Source of the DNA: Immersiella caudata
Taxonomy: Eukaryota; Ascomycota; Sordariomycetes; Sordariales; Lasiosphaeriaceae
DNA: 64,000 bases
Assembly: GCA_030512335.1 (NCBI GenBank)
Contig: JAULSU010000005.1
Span: forward strand, 2,728,001-2,792,000
Reading direction: 5' to 3'
The notes under the pieces were generated by a model. It was not told the origin of the DNA. It worked only from the letters and a program-made list of their open reading frames with translations, and did no database searches. The position numbers and the translations under genes were made by a program. Positions 11,717 through 22,019 of the stretch are shown here, one piece after another (position 1 is the stretch's first letter; every line of letters starts with the position of its first letter).

Positions 11717-13547
11717 ATGAAGATCTCAACTCTGGTAGCAGGGGCCGCAACGGTTGGGGCCGCCCTCGCCACGCAGAAACCAATTGTTGATACCAAAGAC
11801 AAACGGAGAACCAACCCCTTTACATCAGATTTCAAGAAACAAACCCTAAATCTCATGGTTAAATGGCACGTCCCTGGATTAGCCATTGCCGTCATTGACG
11901 GAAACGATACCTTCTTCGAGGTAGGTACCCCTCTCACAAATCCTCGTCCCAAACCCGCGACTAACACCCACCTCAGGGGTTCGGCCTAGCAGATATCGCC
12001 TCCTACAGCCCCGTCACACCAGAAACCCTCTTCATGACCGGAAGCACCACCAAAGCCTTCACCGCCGCAGCCCTCGGCATGCTCATCGACTCACAGAACT
12101 ACACTCTCCCGCCACCAGACGGCTCGTCCAAATCCATCCCACTAACCTGGAGGACACCCATCTCATCCATCATCCCATCTGACTTTATCACCTCCGATCC
12201 CTGGGCGACGGCACACCTCACGCTTGAAGACGCGGCGTCCCATCGCACGGGGTTATCACGCCATGATAAGTCTAGCGCGAGGTGGTATCCTGATGCGTCT
12301 GGGAAGCTTCACACTGCTACGCCAAGAGATATCGTGAGGAGTTTGAGGTATCTCCCCTTTGCGGAAGAACCGAGGACGACGTACATGTATTGCAATTTGA
12401 TGTATGTGGTTCTGTCGCATTGCGTGGAGACACTGACGGGAAGGTCGCTGGGGGAGGTGTTGAGGAGGAGGATATGGGAGCCGTTGGGAATGAAGGAGAC
12501 GTTTTGGGGGTTGGAGGACTTGCCGAAGGAGAATAAGCTGGCGACGGGGTATTATTGGGATGGGGACAGGAAGGAGTTTGGGGTGGTGGAGAGTGATCCA
12601 GCGCCTGAGATATCTGGGGCGGGCCTGGTGATCTCAAGTGTAAGGGATTATGCAAAGTGGTTGAGATGTCGTATGTGTCTCAGACGGATCAGGCAAGAGA
12701 ATTGCTGTACTAACTCGTGGTAGAACTTGAAGAGGGAGATCCGCTCAGCAAGGCGGTTCACGCGGCGGTGCGAGAGCCCAAGACCATCGAGGGGACAGGA
12801 GGGGTTTTCGACGGCCCGAGCATGTATGCGAGTGGCTGGACAGTGGCGGTGTATCGAGGCCGCAGGGTGTTTACTCACGGAGGAGTTATGGAGGCGTATG
12901 GCACGAACGTGGTGTTCTTTCCTGATGAAGGATACGGCGTTGTAGCGATGGGAAATACCGCCGTCGGGGCCACAGTTGTGGCCGAGACTACGGTATGGCG
13001 GTTGATCGACGAGAGGCTGGGCGTACCGGAGGAGAGGAGGTTTGGCTGGGAGAAGAAGTGAGTTAACCCCTCTCAAACAAACTAGATAAGTATGCGTTGC
13101 TAATGGTGTGGAAGATGGGAGAAGTTCAAGAAGACTATGCTTCGCAAGCTAGATAATGCTGTCGACCTCCTCTTCCCCGAGCGCAACTCACATCCGCTGC
13201 ACCCAAGTCTGTCGCTTGAGCAGTACGCAGGGCGTTACTATCATCCAGGTTACCAGAACCTGACCCTCGAGCTAGGAGAGAAGGATGAGAATGGGAAGGC
13301 GACCCTGAAGGCAGACCGCACAGATTTCACCTGGCAGACTTCAGCGAGGTTTGAACATGTGACGGGTGAGTACTGGATCATGTACTCATGGATCGCCAGA
13401 GCTCCCGGCGAAATGCTTTTCTTGGACGTCGCCGTCGTCGAGTTCAAGATTGGGGTCGATGGGCGAGTAAGCAAAGTTGGAGTCGAGTGGAGAGACACAT
13501 CGAGCGGTGTTGTAGACGGCATGATCTGGTACGAGAGACTTGATTGA
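11717..13547 (+). CDS. Secreted beta-lactamase-fold serine hydrolase
   Basis: Four exons (11717-11920, 11977-12670, 12724-13057, 13115-13547) encode 554 aa. Residues 1-19 (MKISTLVAGAATVGAALAT) form a likely signal peptide, so the product is probably secreted. The serine beta-lactamase/penicillin-binding fold is shown by the S-x-x-K motif at S91-T-T-K94 after FMTG, a Y-x-N-like YCN in the middle, and an HGG motif (THGGVMEAYGT) late in the domain. A C-terminal extension of about 150 residues after exon 3 probably forms the beta-rich lipocalin-like domain seen in many fungal members. Fungal relatives include esterases and peptidases of unknown substrate; true beta-lactamase activity cannot be inferred. 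The ATG at 11717 was chosen because an upstream in-frame extension starts only at TTG. All introns have standard signals. Confidence 0.85.
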
Positions 13548-14274
13548 TGGCATTGATATTGGTTATTCAAAAATATAAAGTACAAAAATGGGCGAACAAA
13601 AAAAATCGACACCTGCCCCAGAAACATGGATTACAGGTATCTAGAGGCAAAACTGGACACGACTCGGCTTGGGACTTGATACCAAGCGCCAGCACCAGAG
13701 ACACTCAGATAAGCGACTATCTGGGTAGTACCTGCAATCGCCTGGTTAGCTTCCTGGTTTCGAGCAGACAGCGAATAATTTGCAGAAAGTGAAGGTAAAT
13801 GTCAGACTGTTGAGCTTGATAATTTTTTGGATCAACATGGAGATTCAGTTGGCCGTTCTTAATGGAAGTGTTGTGTCATCATCAAATGGAAAACGAAGGA
13901 ATAGACATTGTCAACATACCTGTGAAGCTGCTGCCCTGCGCGTTGCTCTTGCACACGAGGGCGGATGATGATGGAAAGAAAAGCTCGGATTGAGTGAACG
14001 AAGCTCTATTTATTCTGCAAGCCACTGCTAGCGCAGAATTTTTGGCCCCACTAATCGTGTGCCGCGTGCCTGAGGCCGAAATTGACCCCACCATCGGTTT
14101 TGCGCGACGGCCGCCTACCCCCTCCTTTGCTTTGGGTAGCTACAAACTTCTCTGATCAACAACATCAGTTCCGCTCCAGTCCCCGTCTTCGCTCATACAC
14201 CCTCGCCATCGACGTTCGCGCTTGCACACAGCCGTCCGATTCGTTTAGATTTTCTTGCATTTACATCATTCACA
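13548..14274. other. Intergenic, promoter of NTF2
   Basis: No coding or RNA gene recognised. The last 200 bases are CT-rich and hold the promoter and leader of NTF2 (CTCATACACCCTCGCCATC and similar pyrimidine-rich sequence up to the ATG at 14275). Confidence 0.5.
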
Positions 14275-15015
14275 ATGGGTAAGATTGGGCGATCTTGCGC
14301 CTGCAGACTACCCCGCGATCAACAACACCCGCTAACATGCCGCAGCTGACTTCAACGAGATTGCGAGTGAGTTGACAGCGCCCACCAAAGTCGCAAGATG
14401 AGGTTTCAGTCCACGTACTGCGTTTGGGATCGAGGAGTTTGCGAGGGAGTTTCCCGGCTTGTTTGCTGACGGCCTGCCCCCAGAGCAATTCGTCGCGCAC
14501 TACTACACAACCTTCGATACCGACCGCAAGAGCCTGGCGCCCCTCTACGTACGCGCAAACGCTCAAACCTCGAGCAACGGGATTCTTCTGCTAACACAGA
14601 GCAACAGAGGGAGGGGTCGATGCTGACCTTCCAGTCTGACCAACTGATGGGTGCTGGCGCTATCACTGAGAAGCTCGCGGTAAGGCACCCAGCCCAGGAA
14701 TTGCGAAACCGAGGAAACTCTTCGCTGATTACGTGACCTCGTGCAGAGCCTCCCCTTCGCAAAGGTTGTGCACAAGTACGACCGCACCGACGCCCAGCCT
14801 ACCCCGAATGGCATCCTCATCGTTGTTGCTGGACAGCTCCTGGTGCGGCGAAATCCCGATTCGAGCTAGCGTCGACATAGCCCGCTAACAGATTATTCTC
14901 ACAGGTTGACGATGGCGAGCAGCCTCTCAGCTACACTCAGACCTTTCTGCTTGCCCAAGACGCCGCTGGCTCGTACTACGTCCAGAACGACATCTTCAAC
15001 CTCGTCGTTTTCTAA
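14275..15015 (+). CDS. NTF2: Nuclear transport factor 2 (RanGDP import carrier)
   Basis: Six exons (14275-14278, 14346-14366, 14484-14548, 14608-14679, 14747-14842, 14905-15015) encode 122 aa, close to the family's usual 124-127. NTF2 binds RanGDP and FxFG nucleoporins and returns Ran to the nucleus; the Nup98-type nucleoporin at 56417 is a potential partner in the same process. The protein is nearly full family consensus: ADFNEIAKQFVAHYYTTFDT, LAPLYREGSMLTFQ, LPFAKVVHKYD, LLVDDGEQPLSYTQTF, and a final YYVQNDIFNLVVF. The gene is highly fragmented for its size, with a 4-nt first exon (ATGG) and a 21-nt second exon. Exon 4 has a decoy acceptor 7 nt upstream (at 14600) that would break the frame. 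Identification is very secure. Confidence 0.96.
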
Positions 15016-15990
15016 GCCCACGGCGGTTGCCTAATGGGAGGTGCGGCTTCGGATATTGGGATAGTCAATCGTAAACCAATCGACGGGCCGGCAAGAGTTG
15101 ATGGAGGACATATTTACCACTGTTGTGATGTCTCTAGAATGTGGACGACCCTGCAAAGCGAAGGCAGTCAGTATCGGCGACGGGGACTTGCGAGCAAGAG
15201 CAAGGGTTAGGCGACTTTTATGACCACTGATATCAAATGGAAGGGAAACCTGACCATGTTACTCAAATGCCTCTGACGACGCAGCTAAGGATGAGGATTT
15301 AGCCCCATATTGTGACAAGCCAGCCGGTCAGTGTTGCCGCGTAGGCTGGTACGTCAGCAAACCGGGCGCTGCTCAACCCTCCAAATGATTGCCGTCGATT
15401 GTAGCCGTGCCCGACATGTTATGCCGGGGTATTTTCCAGGTGCAAATCGTCTGTGTGTTCGACAGAGCGGCCTGTCCAGCCCACAGAGCGGTTGAGCCTC
15501 TTTTGCGATCAGCCTGTGTGTCTGGGAAGTTGTTTCGAAAGGTCCCAGAAATTCTTTGAGAGCCAAGGGATCGGAACTGGAAGGTGTGCAGCTTCAGTGG
15601 GGCATCGGATTGATTCTGAGCGGCGCTCGGCACAGTGACCGACTCAGCCACAGCTCAGGTGGCAGGAAAAGACAACGTGCTTGAAACTGCCTGGCCTAGC
15701 TTACGTTGAGCATTCAACCCTAGCTTCAGCAACGGCTTAAACCAACATTTCGCACCGCTCCAGTCTTTGTTCTCTGCGCTGCAGAAAGGAATACGATCAC
15801 ACAAGGAACACATAGCCTGATTCGATTGACCGGCGCCCTACGGCTTCGCTCCGGCAAGTGACTAGCTTCTAGCCGCATTCCTTCGCATTCCGGTCTAGTC
15901 CGCGAATAACATCAACACTCGCCAGCCGGACTCCCGGTCGACTTCTACACATACAAACCAATCTGCGCAGACTCGCAGACCGCCAGCAAG
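15016..15990. other. Intergenic, no gene seen
   Basis: The 3' region of NTF2 and the promoter of TVP18. No open frame with a recognisable domain or consistent splicing. A pyrimidine-rich segment precedes the ATG at 15991. Confidence 0.5.
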
Positions 15991-16743
15991 ATGACGTTGA
16001 AGGAGGAATTCGCAACGCGCAACTTCAGTATGTAGCCTCGGGTGCCGAGCAGGTCAGGACTCATCCGGTGATGGAGCTTTGATGCTGACAACTGGTGTAC
16101 CAGGTATCTACGGACAATGGTGAGAACAAACCTCTTCCTCCAAGCGCATCCGGACTAGGTTCCTCTGTCGATGTTGAGCCCTCGTCTTGGGATCGAGCGA
16201 AGCCCCGTCCGTGACGTCGGTCGCAGCAACGAAAGGATACAATACCTGTTTCAAGTTCCGCGAAAGCTGACATCTCCATCTCTAGGCTGGGCATCCTCGG
16301 CATGATCCTCTGCTTTGCCCTCGGTATCGCAAACATCTTCACATTTTACATCTTCATCATCATCTTCGCCATCCTCGCACTGTGAGACCCCCCGAACGGA
16401 TCCCAGCCCCCCCAGGTTAATTGGCCAACTAATGCGCAACAGTGTATCTGCCTTTGTCATTCTCTTCATCGAGGTTCCCCTGCTCCTGCGCATTTGCCCA
16501 ACCTCGTCCGGCTTTGACGCCGCAATCCGCCGAGTGTCGACCAACTACATGCGCGCCGGCGCCTATGGCGTCATGGCAATTGTCCAGTGGCTCTCCATTA
16601 TCCCTCGCGCGACTAGCTTGATCGCTGCGGCGGTTATCCTCACGATTACGAGCATTTGCTACCTCCTTGCTGGCATCAAGGGCCAGGCTTTCGTTGGGAG
16701 CAAGACTCTGGGCGGCGCGGGTGTGGCACAGATGATTGTATAG
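15991..16743 (+). CDS. TVP18: Golgi apparatus membrane protein Tvp18
   Basis: Four exons (15991-16027, 16104-16119, 16286-16381, 16443-16743) encode 149 aa, the family's normal size. Tvp18 is a small four-span protein of Tlg2-containing Golgi membranes with a poorly defined role in vesicle traffic. Family-specific sequence is visible throughout: NFSIYGQW at the exon 1/2/3 junctions, ILCFALGIANIF in the first membrane span, FIEVPLLLRICPTSS between spans, GVMAIVQWLS, and a C-terminal GQAFVGSKTLGGAGVAQMIV. Exon 2 is only 16 nt. All introns have standard signals, for example GCTAATGCGCAACAG-type ends. Identification is secure. Confidence 0.95.
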
Positions 16744-17673
16744 GCTGGAGGTGTGTTGGGGGTAGGGAAGCCAGGGATGAGGGACGAAGGATTGTGGATG
16801 TCGTGTTCCCAAGGAGGAGGCAAAGACATAGCCAGCCTGGCACGTCTACAGCGGATTGTTGGTTCAACGAGGCCTAGACGGATGAATGTATGGATGGAGT
16901 GGGAGGTAGCGGATCGGTTGTACAGCTCAGCCAGCCCCGGTCGGTCAGATCGCCAGCAGCAGCATTTTGGGTCTCAAAATCGGGAGGCAGGGGTTTACGG
17001 CGTCTAACGGAAATTCGTTCTTATACGGTCGTCTTCCGGTGCTTGTGTGTTTTGTTTTCTCTCTCCATGACTTCCCTGATCGAAGGGATAGGAATCGAGG
17101 ACGGGCTTGGTCGGGCTTTTGTTAGCTAGGTATCTAGGACCCGTGTACGCTTTTGCTTCGGGGAGGCTGGCTTTGCTCGTGACGGTGACGGTATGGAATG
17201 TTGAGTGTTTACCTATGGTTGCTGCGCTGTGTGGTAGTTTCTGAGATGGGAATCACCGCTGTGCGGCTTGTTGAGAACCTGGAAGGTGCATGATTTGGGA
17301 GGGGGGGTCTCTGGTCGTGGCTAATGTGAGTCTCGATGGGCTGGAAAGTTTCAAGCCCATGTCAAGATCTACTAGTCCGCACAAGAGCCTGAGGACCTCG
17401 AAAGGGGGCAGCACACAAGTGACATAGCCATTAGGAATAGCGGTTCGTTTGAGAATAGGGGCCAAATAACATGCTGCATCACCTTTCCTCTCACCCTCCA
17501 GGGCAACATGGACCATGCATGCATATCATCTGACATCAATCACCTATCTGAACTTTCGAAGTTACTACTGTTTACTTAAATCATTCCATGTGATCGTGTT
17601 AATCCCTCAACTTCGCCCAAAGGCAGATGTATGAATTTCTCGGGCCCAATGTTTAACAAGCAGCAGTGCACAC
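16744..17673. other. Intergenic between TVP18 and the tRNA
   Basis: No gene supported. The sequence just before the tRNA shows no recognisable upstream element. Confidence 0.5.
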
Positions 17674-17747
17674 GGTCGAGTGGTGTAGTTGGTTATCACG
17701 TCAGTCTAACACACTGAAGGTCTCCGGATCGAACCCGGGCTTGATCA
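17674..17747 (+). tRNA. tRNA-Val (anticodon AAC), intronless
   Basis: A 74-nt cloverleaf folds by hand. The acceptor stem pairs GGTCGAG (17674-17680) with CTTGATC (17740-17746), with two G-U pairs, followed by discriminator A. The D arm is GTG...CAC around TAGTTGGTTAT. The anticodon stem TCAGT/ACTGA encloses the loop CTAACAC, giving anticodon AAC (valine, reading GUU and, with inosine, GUC/GUA). The T arm pairs TCCGG with CCGGG around ATCGAAC. The B-box-like GATCGAACCC is intact, and an A-box-like TGGTGTAGTTGG is present. No intron is seen. The CCA end is not encoded, as expected in a eukaryote. Confidence 0.93.
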
Positions 17748-20700
17748 TATTGCCTTGGACCCTCACAGGTCCGCTGTTCGTTTTTTTTTGTCTATTTTTC
17801 CCGCTTGCTTCCCTGTGATTGGGAGGCGGGTGGGGGAATCCACTTTTGTGGGACCCAAATGGGGCAATCTACGTACTTGCAGGCAGGAGATGTGTTGGCG
17901 AGCGTTGAATGGGGATATGCGTACCCGCTGCGTTTTGCACTCAGATTGGGGAAGGAGATGGGGTTGGAAGCAGGGGGAATGCGCGAGTATGTGAGAGTGT
18001 GAGGGGATTTCTTTCAATTGTTCAGATGGTTGACATTCCTGGCGAGAGGACGCACAACTTGTTTATGGACCGCGTGTACCCTTGTGTAAGACTTGCAAAC
18101 ACGACACCTGCAAGAGGCAGCTGTCTACCTGTACAGTTCTACGAACACGAATTTCGAGACCAGCCAGGAAGTCCACGGCGTACCAAAAACATTTCGCTAC
18201 TGTCAAACCACACAGCAATACATACGCAGACCTGCCTCACCATCACACAACTCACAGGAGGCCTCTGCCCTACCTGACGTTGACATAAGGTTGACAGACT
18301 TGTTCTCGGTGTGCGAGGACGGCCCAGATTCGGTGTTTCTCGATCTGGACAACCCGCGGGGTATTATCACACAGCTGTGGTTGCCAAAGCATAGCCACAA
18401 AAGCCAGTCGAGGTTGTGTTACTCAAGGCTCAGGGGATATGAGGGATAAAACCGATGCCGTTGGAAGTGCAGCTTCCTCAGGTTGAGCGAGAGACAAGGA
18501 TAGTTGTTCCGGATGTCTCTGGACAACTGACTTGATCCGCCGGCGAGAGAAATCGGCAGCGAGAGGTGGGTTGTGTGTCTGGGGGAGACCTTGACCGCCT
18601 TGGTATTGCTATGGATGTCGCGGGGCGGATCAAGCGCTTCGGGAGGGGCCCTAAGCAACTCGGATGGAGCAATGTAGAGATTTCGACTGTCTGTGCCAGT
18701 ACAAAGGAGTACATGATGTTGGAAACTCACGAGATGATGGACTACTAACGGAGCCGTGTGTGGACTAGCGGCAGACACGGAAAGACACCGTCTGGCGTCT
18801 GGGCCGGCGTCTGGTGCCGTCACCGCGGAGTTGAAGCGGGGCGTAACCGACGGTGCACCCACGATGTCGTACATGGTAAAAAGGGGGAATTGGCCGATGG
18901 CCGTTTGATGCATAATGAAAATCCAGTGAAGCCCCGTGATCTAGGGAGCGGACACCTGACAGGCCTGGCGCTAGGCTCGTCGTGGCCAAGGCCACTCTGT
19001 CGGCCCCAGTCTGGGCAACGCCGGCGACGCCTACGCCTCGGTGGGACGCTGGCATGGCTGGTCAACCTCTCCATCTTACTCCATGTATGCCCGTGTGACA
19101 TGCGGCCGCGTACAGTGCGTTCGTTGTGATGGCGCACATCAGCGGCTGGCGGCAACGAAGAAGGGCGACGGGCAGGGAATCCATGACGGACTGCATTTTT
19201 ACCACTATGCGTGTGTTGCGTTGGGGGGTTTCTGTTGGTAATAGGGTTGCCACAAAAAGACAACAAAGACTGGGCTGAATGGGGCAGCCTCAACGCAAAT
19301 TGCGTCATACTCAGGTTAAAGAGCTCTGAGGTAATTCTCCATGACCTCGAGCCGGCTGGCCTGTTCTGATGGGCCCTGATGATGTGAATGGGAGGAGTCC
19401 CTTTACTTGGAAAACGGGCACTTGAGCATCGAGGTCCCCAGACCAGCGGAACCTGGAACAAAGCCGACAGCGAGGCACAGTATGCGACAAGCTGGTTGCT
19501 GCGTAAGCACACTGTCCAAACCTCCTTCCCGCAGAGGTTGGCATCGAGGTTTTGCGCTGCGACGAGTGGGGAGCATGTGGCGGCCTCAGGTCTGCGCAAG
19601 AGGCGGTCACCGCGAGTTTAGGCACTTGGTGGGGTAATTGGCGGGGTTGAGGGTGGGCATGTGTGTCTGTGAAATGGTGAGGATTGCATGCAGGAAATGC
19701 GAGGCAGAGACTCGTCGAGACTGACAATGCGAAAAGGACCCAATTGACGGAGGGCAAATAGAAATGACCAGACAGACCACGCGTGGAGTCAAGTTTCCAT
19801 CGAACCCCAGCCGTGAATCGACAGCGATCGGATGCCCCGCTATCGATCCCGCCCCGTCGTCTTCGCAACCTCCAATGGCGCGAATGAGAAGTGACCCGTT
19901 CTTTGCAGCCAACGGCTCAACACAGTTTTCTCTCGTGAAGCTAATTAATTGCAACACGTATAGTATGCTGGGCTTCTCTCGTCGCCTCTGAACTCTGCAA
20001 CTGGCTGTCTGGAAGCTGCAGGCGGAGCCAGGATGTCTCGGTGTCGCCAATGGCCAAGTCCACAGGCGTCGAAGGTGCGGCGCAGGGTGGAGGTTTGGTG
20101 GGGTAGCATGACAGTCGTCAGCCCAGGGGAAAAACCGACCTCAACCGCGCGCGAGGTACCAAAGGAATGCGTACCTCGATGGCGAAGTCAGGCCTCGGTG
20201 AGTGTGTTTGAAGGGACCCGGAAGACCCTAAGGCCCTGGTAGAAGTGAAAACGAGGGGTCTCGCCTGCCTAAAAAGTGACTAGAGTCTGAAGGTTCCTTG
20301 TTGACGAAGTAACGGGCTGGGTTTATCATGATCCCCGTTGGTGGATTCGAAAACGAGAGTTTGCTCAGGCCAAGGATGGAATTCTCTTCTGTGCAGCTGG
20401 CTTGAAAAGTACGAGAAGGAGCTGACAACGTGGACGCCTATCGAGGTCAGAGAGGCCGAGTTTAAAAATGGCTATTGAGGTCCGTCCAAAACACTGTGTA
20501 GATCCGGTACCTGGACGGAAACAGTACGGAAAGGTACCCATGTGAGATACATGCTCACCACCCCTTTGCTGCGACTCTTTTTCCTCTGCTCGCTGTCGGC
20601 CTTCCACGTTCTCTCCAGGTGTCACTGGATCACTTACTGGTGGTCTTTCTAGCCCGATGAAGCCAGATGATGCCAGACGATGCCAGCAAGGGGCACCATG

Positions 20701-22019
20701 ATCCTTGTTTGGCGCGGATGGAAGCCAGTAAAAACTCGATGGTCAATACGGTGAGCCACTTGCTGGATGGGGTTTGTCGAGAGTGGGTCGCGGTACGGGG
20801 TACTTGGCACAGTCCGGGTACTATGTACCTTTTTGCGAATGTTAGCTGCCACTACACAGGAATGACGAACAAGGCGAACCGCTGTTGATATAAGTGGCCC
20901 GACACGCCGCCCAAGCTTGATCGCATCCAGTTTCACATCAGCTTTGAGACCGTGTTGCACCTACCTTGATCGCCAATCCGATGTCTTAGGACTCAATTGA
21001 AATTCAGGATTCCTCTCCTGCATCTCTTTTATATCACGGAATCCGCCACTTGAAGCTTCAGCTTCAGGATCCGCAAACTTCTGCTTTTTGCGCCTCTGCA
21101 AACACCTCGTTAGCCTTGCAACAAGCGCCAGTCAACAAGGTACGTCGAGAGCTCTTCTTTGCTGTACTGCAGCACACAGTTTCCAGCCGTTTGTTCCACA
21201 CCACCTTTTTTCTGGCTGCGTTTGGGGTGGATGTCAGACACAGCACACACAGGCCGCCAGCACAGCTTCGCCGGGCCCCTACATGCTATCCAGCCGCCGC
21301 TGGGCGACGAGTCATCGTCGTCCGCCGTCCCGGATGTTTCCTGCCTGCAGCGCTGGACAAACCGGTGTTGCAGCCCTCTCGTGATAGGGAAGAGCTGCAA
21401 CCCAGCTAGCATCGGAGCCACATCTTCCACGGCCGTGATCTGGCCAGCACCGTCCCTGCTTTTCCCTCGCGGGCCAACCAGCCATTTCGCGACATCGCCA
21501 TGGCACTTTGGCGATGCTTATCAGCCGCCAATAGGTTGGAGTTTGGGAGTGACTCGTTATCTGGCGGCACGCTGCTGGGCGGTCTTGTCCCCGGCTAACC
21601 GCACGGCGCATGGCGCGCAAGCGAGTGCACCCAAGCTCCAGCGCAGTGCGCGACAGCTTCAAGCGGCTGGAGTCGGGAGGTTCAGGAGCTTCTTGCTGCG
21701 GGACCCCCCTGGTCGTATGCACTACTCTGATCGCACACGAACATCCCTTCGGCACGCTTATCTTGCATTGCGGCCACGTCGGGGCATTTCTGTATCTCTT
21801 CACCGACAGTTGTGCATGAGCTAACCCCAGCCTCAGTCCTCCACACGTGTAGACGGCTCAAAGGCAGATTGCTCGACAGCCTTCTCCCGCGAAAACCCGG
21901 ACGGCATTCCTTCTTCGACAGCGGCCCCATCCTCCGTTATCGCTGGGGAGCAATATCCCTTGATTTCGACCGGCCCGTACACTACATATCATCTCGAATT
22001 TCCCCGTTGCCCGCCCATC
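17748..22019. other. 4.3-kb stretch without a supportable gene
   Basis: This is the longest gene-free gap besides 34.9-39.0 kb. Several overlapping open frames occur, the largest on the minus strand at 18820-19599 (259 codons) with others at 18419-18913, 19311-19868 and 19607-20050, but they share no domain, overlap in different frames and are rich in Arg/Pro/Ser/His as expected of non-coding GC-rich DNA. No tRNA or rRNA besides the one at its left edge was found. The right end (21.0-22.0 kb), pyrimidine-rich, holds the promoter and leader of AIM21. A lineage-specific gene or a long non-coding RNA cannot be excluded. Confidence 0.5.
17781..17789 (+). terminator. RNA polymerase III poly-T terminator of the tRNA-Val
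   Basis: A run of nine T lies 33 nt beyond the tRNA 3' end. Polymerase III stops at runs of T on the coding strand, and this is the first strong run downstream, so the primary transcript would carry a trailer of roughly 34 nt. The trailer is a little longer than is common. Confidence 0.65.

Noticed and set aside
18820..19599. 259-codon minus-strand open frame in the large gap
   Set aside because: No domain, Arg/Ser/Pro-rich composition, overlaps other equally long frames, and no splice links were found. Kept only as a note in the gap description.
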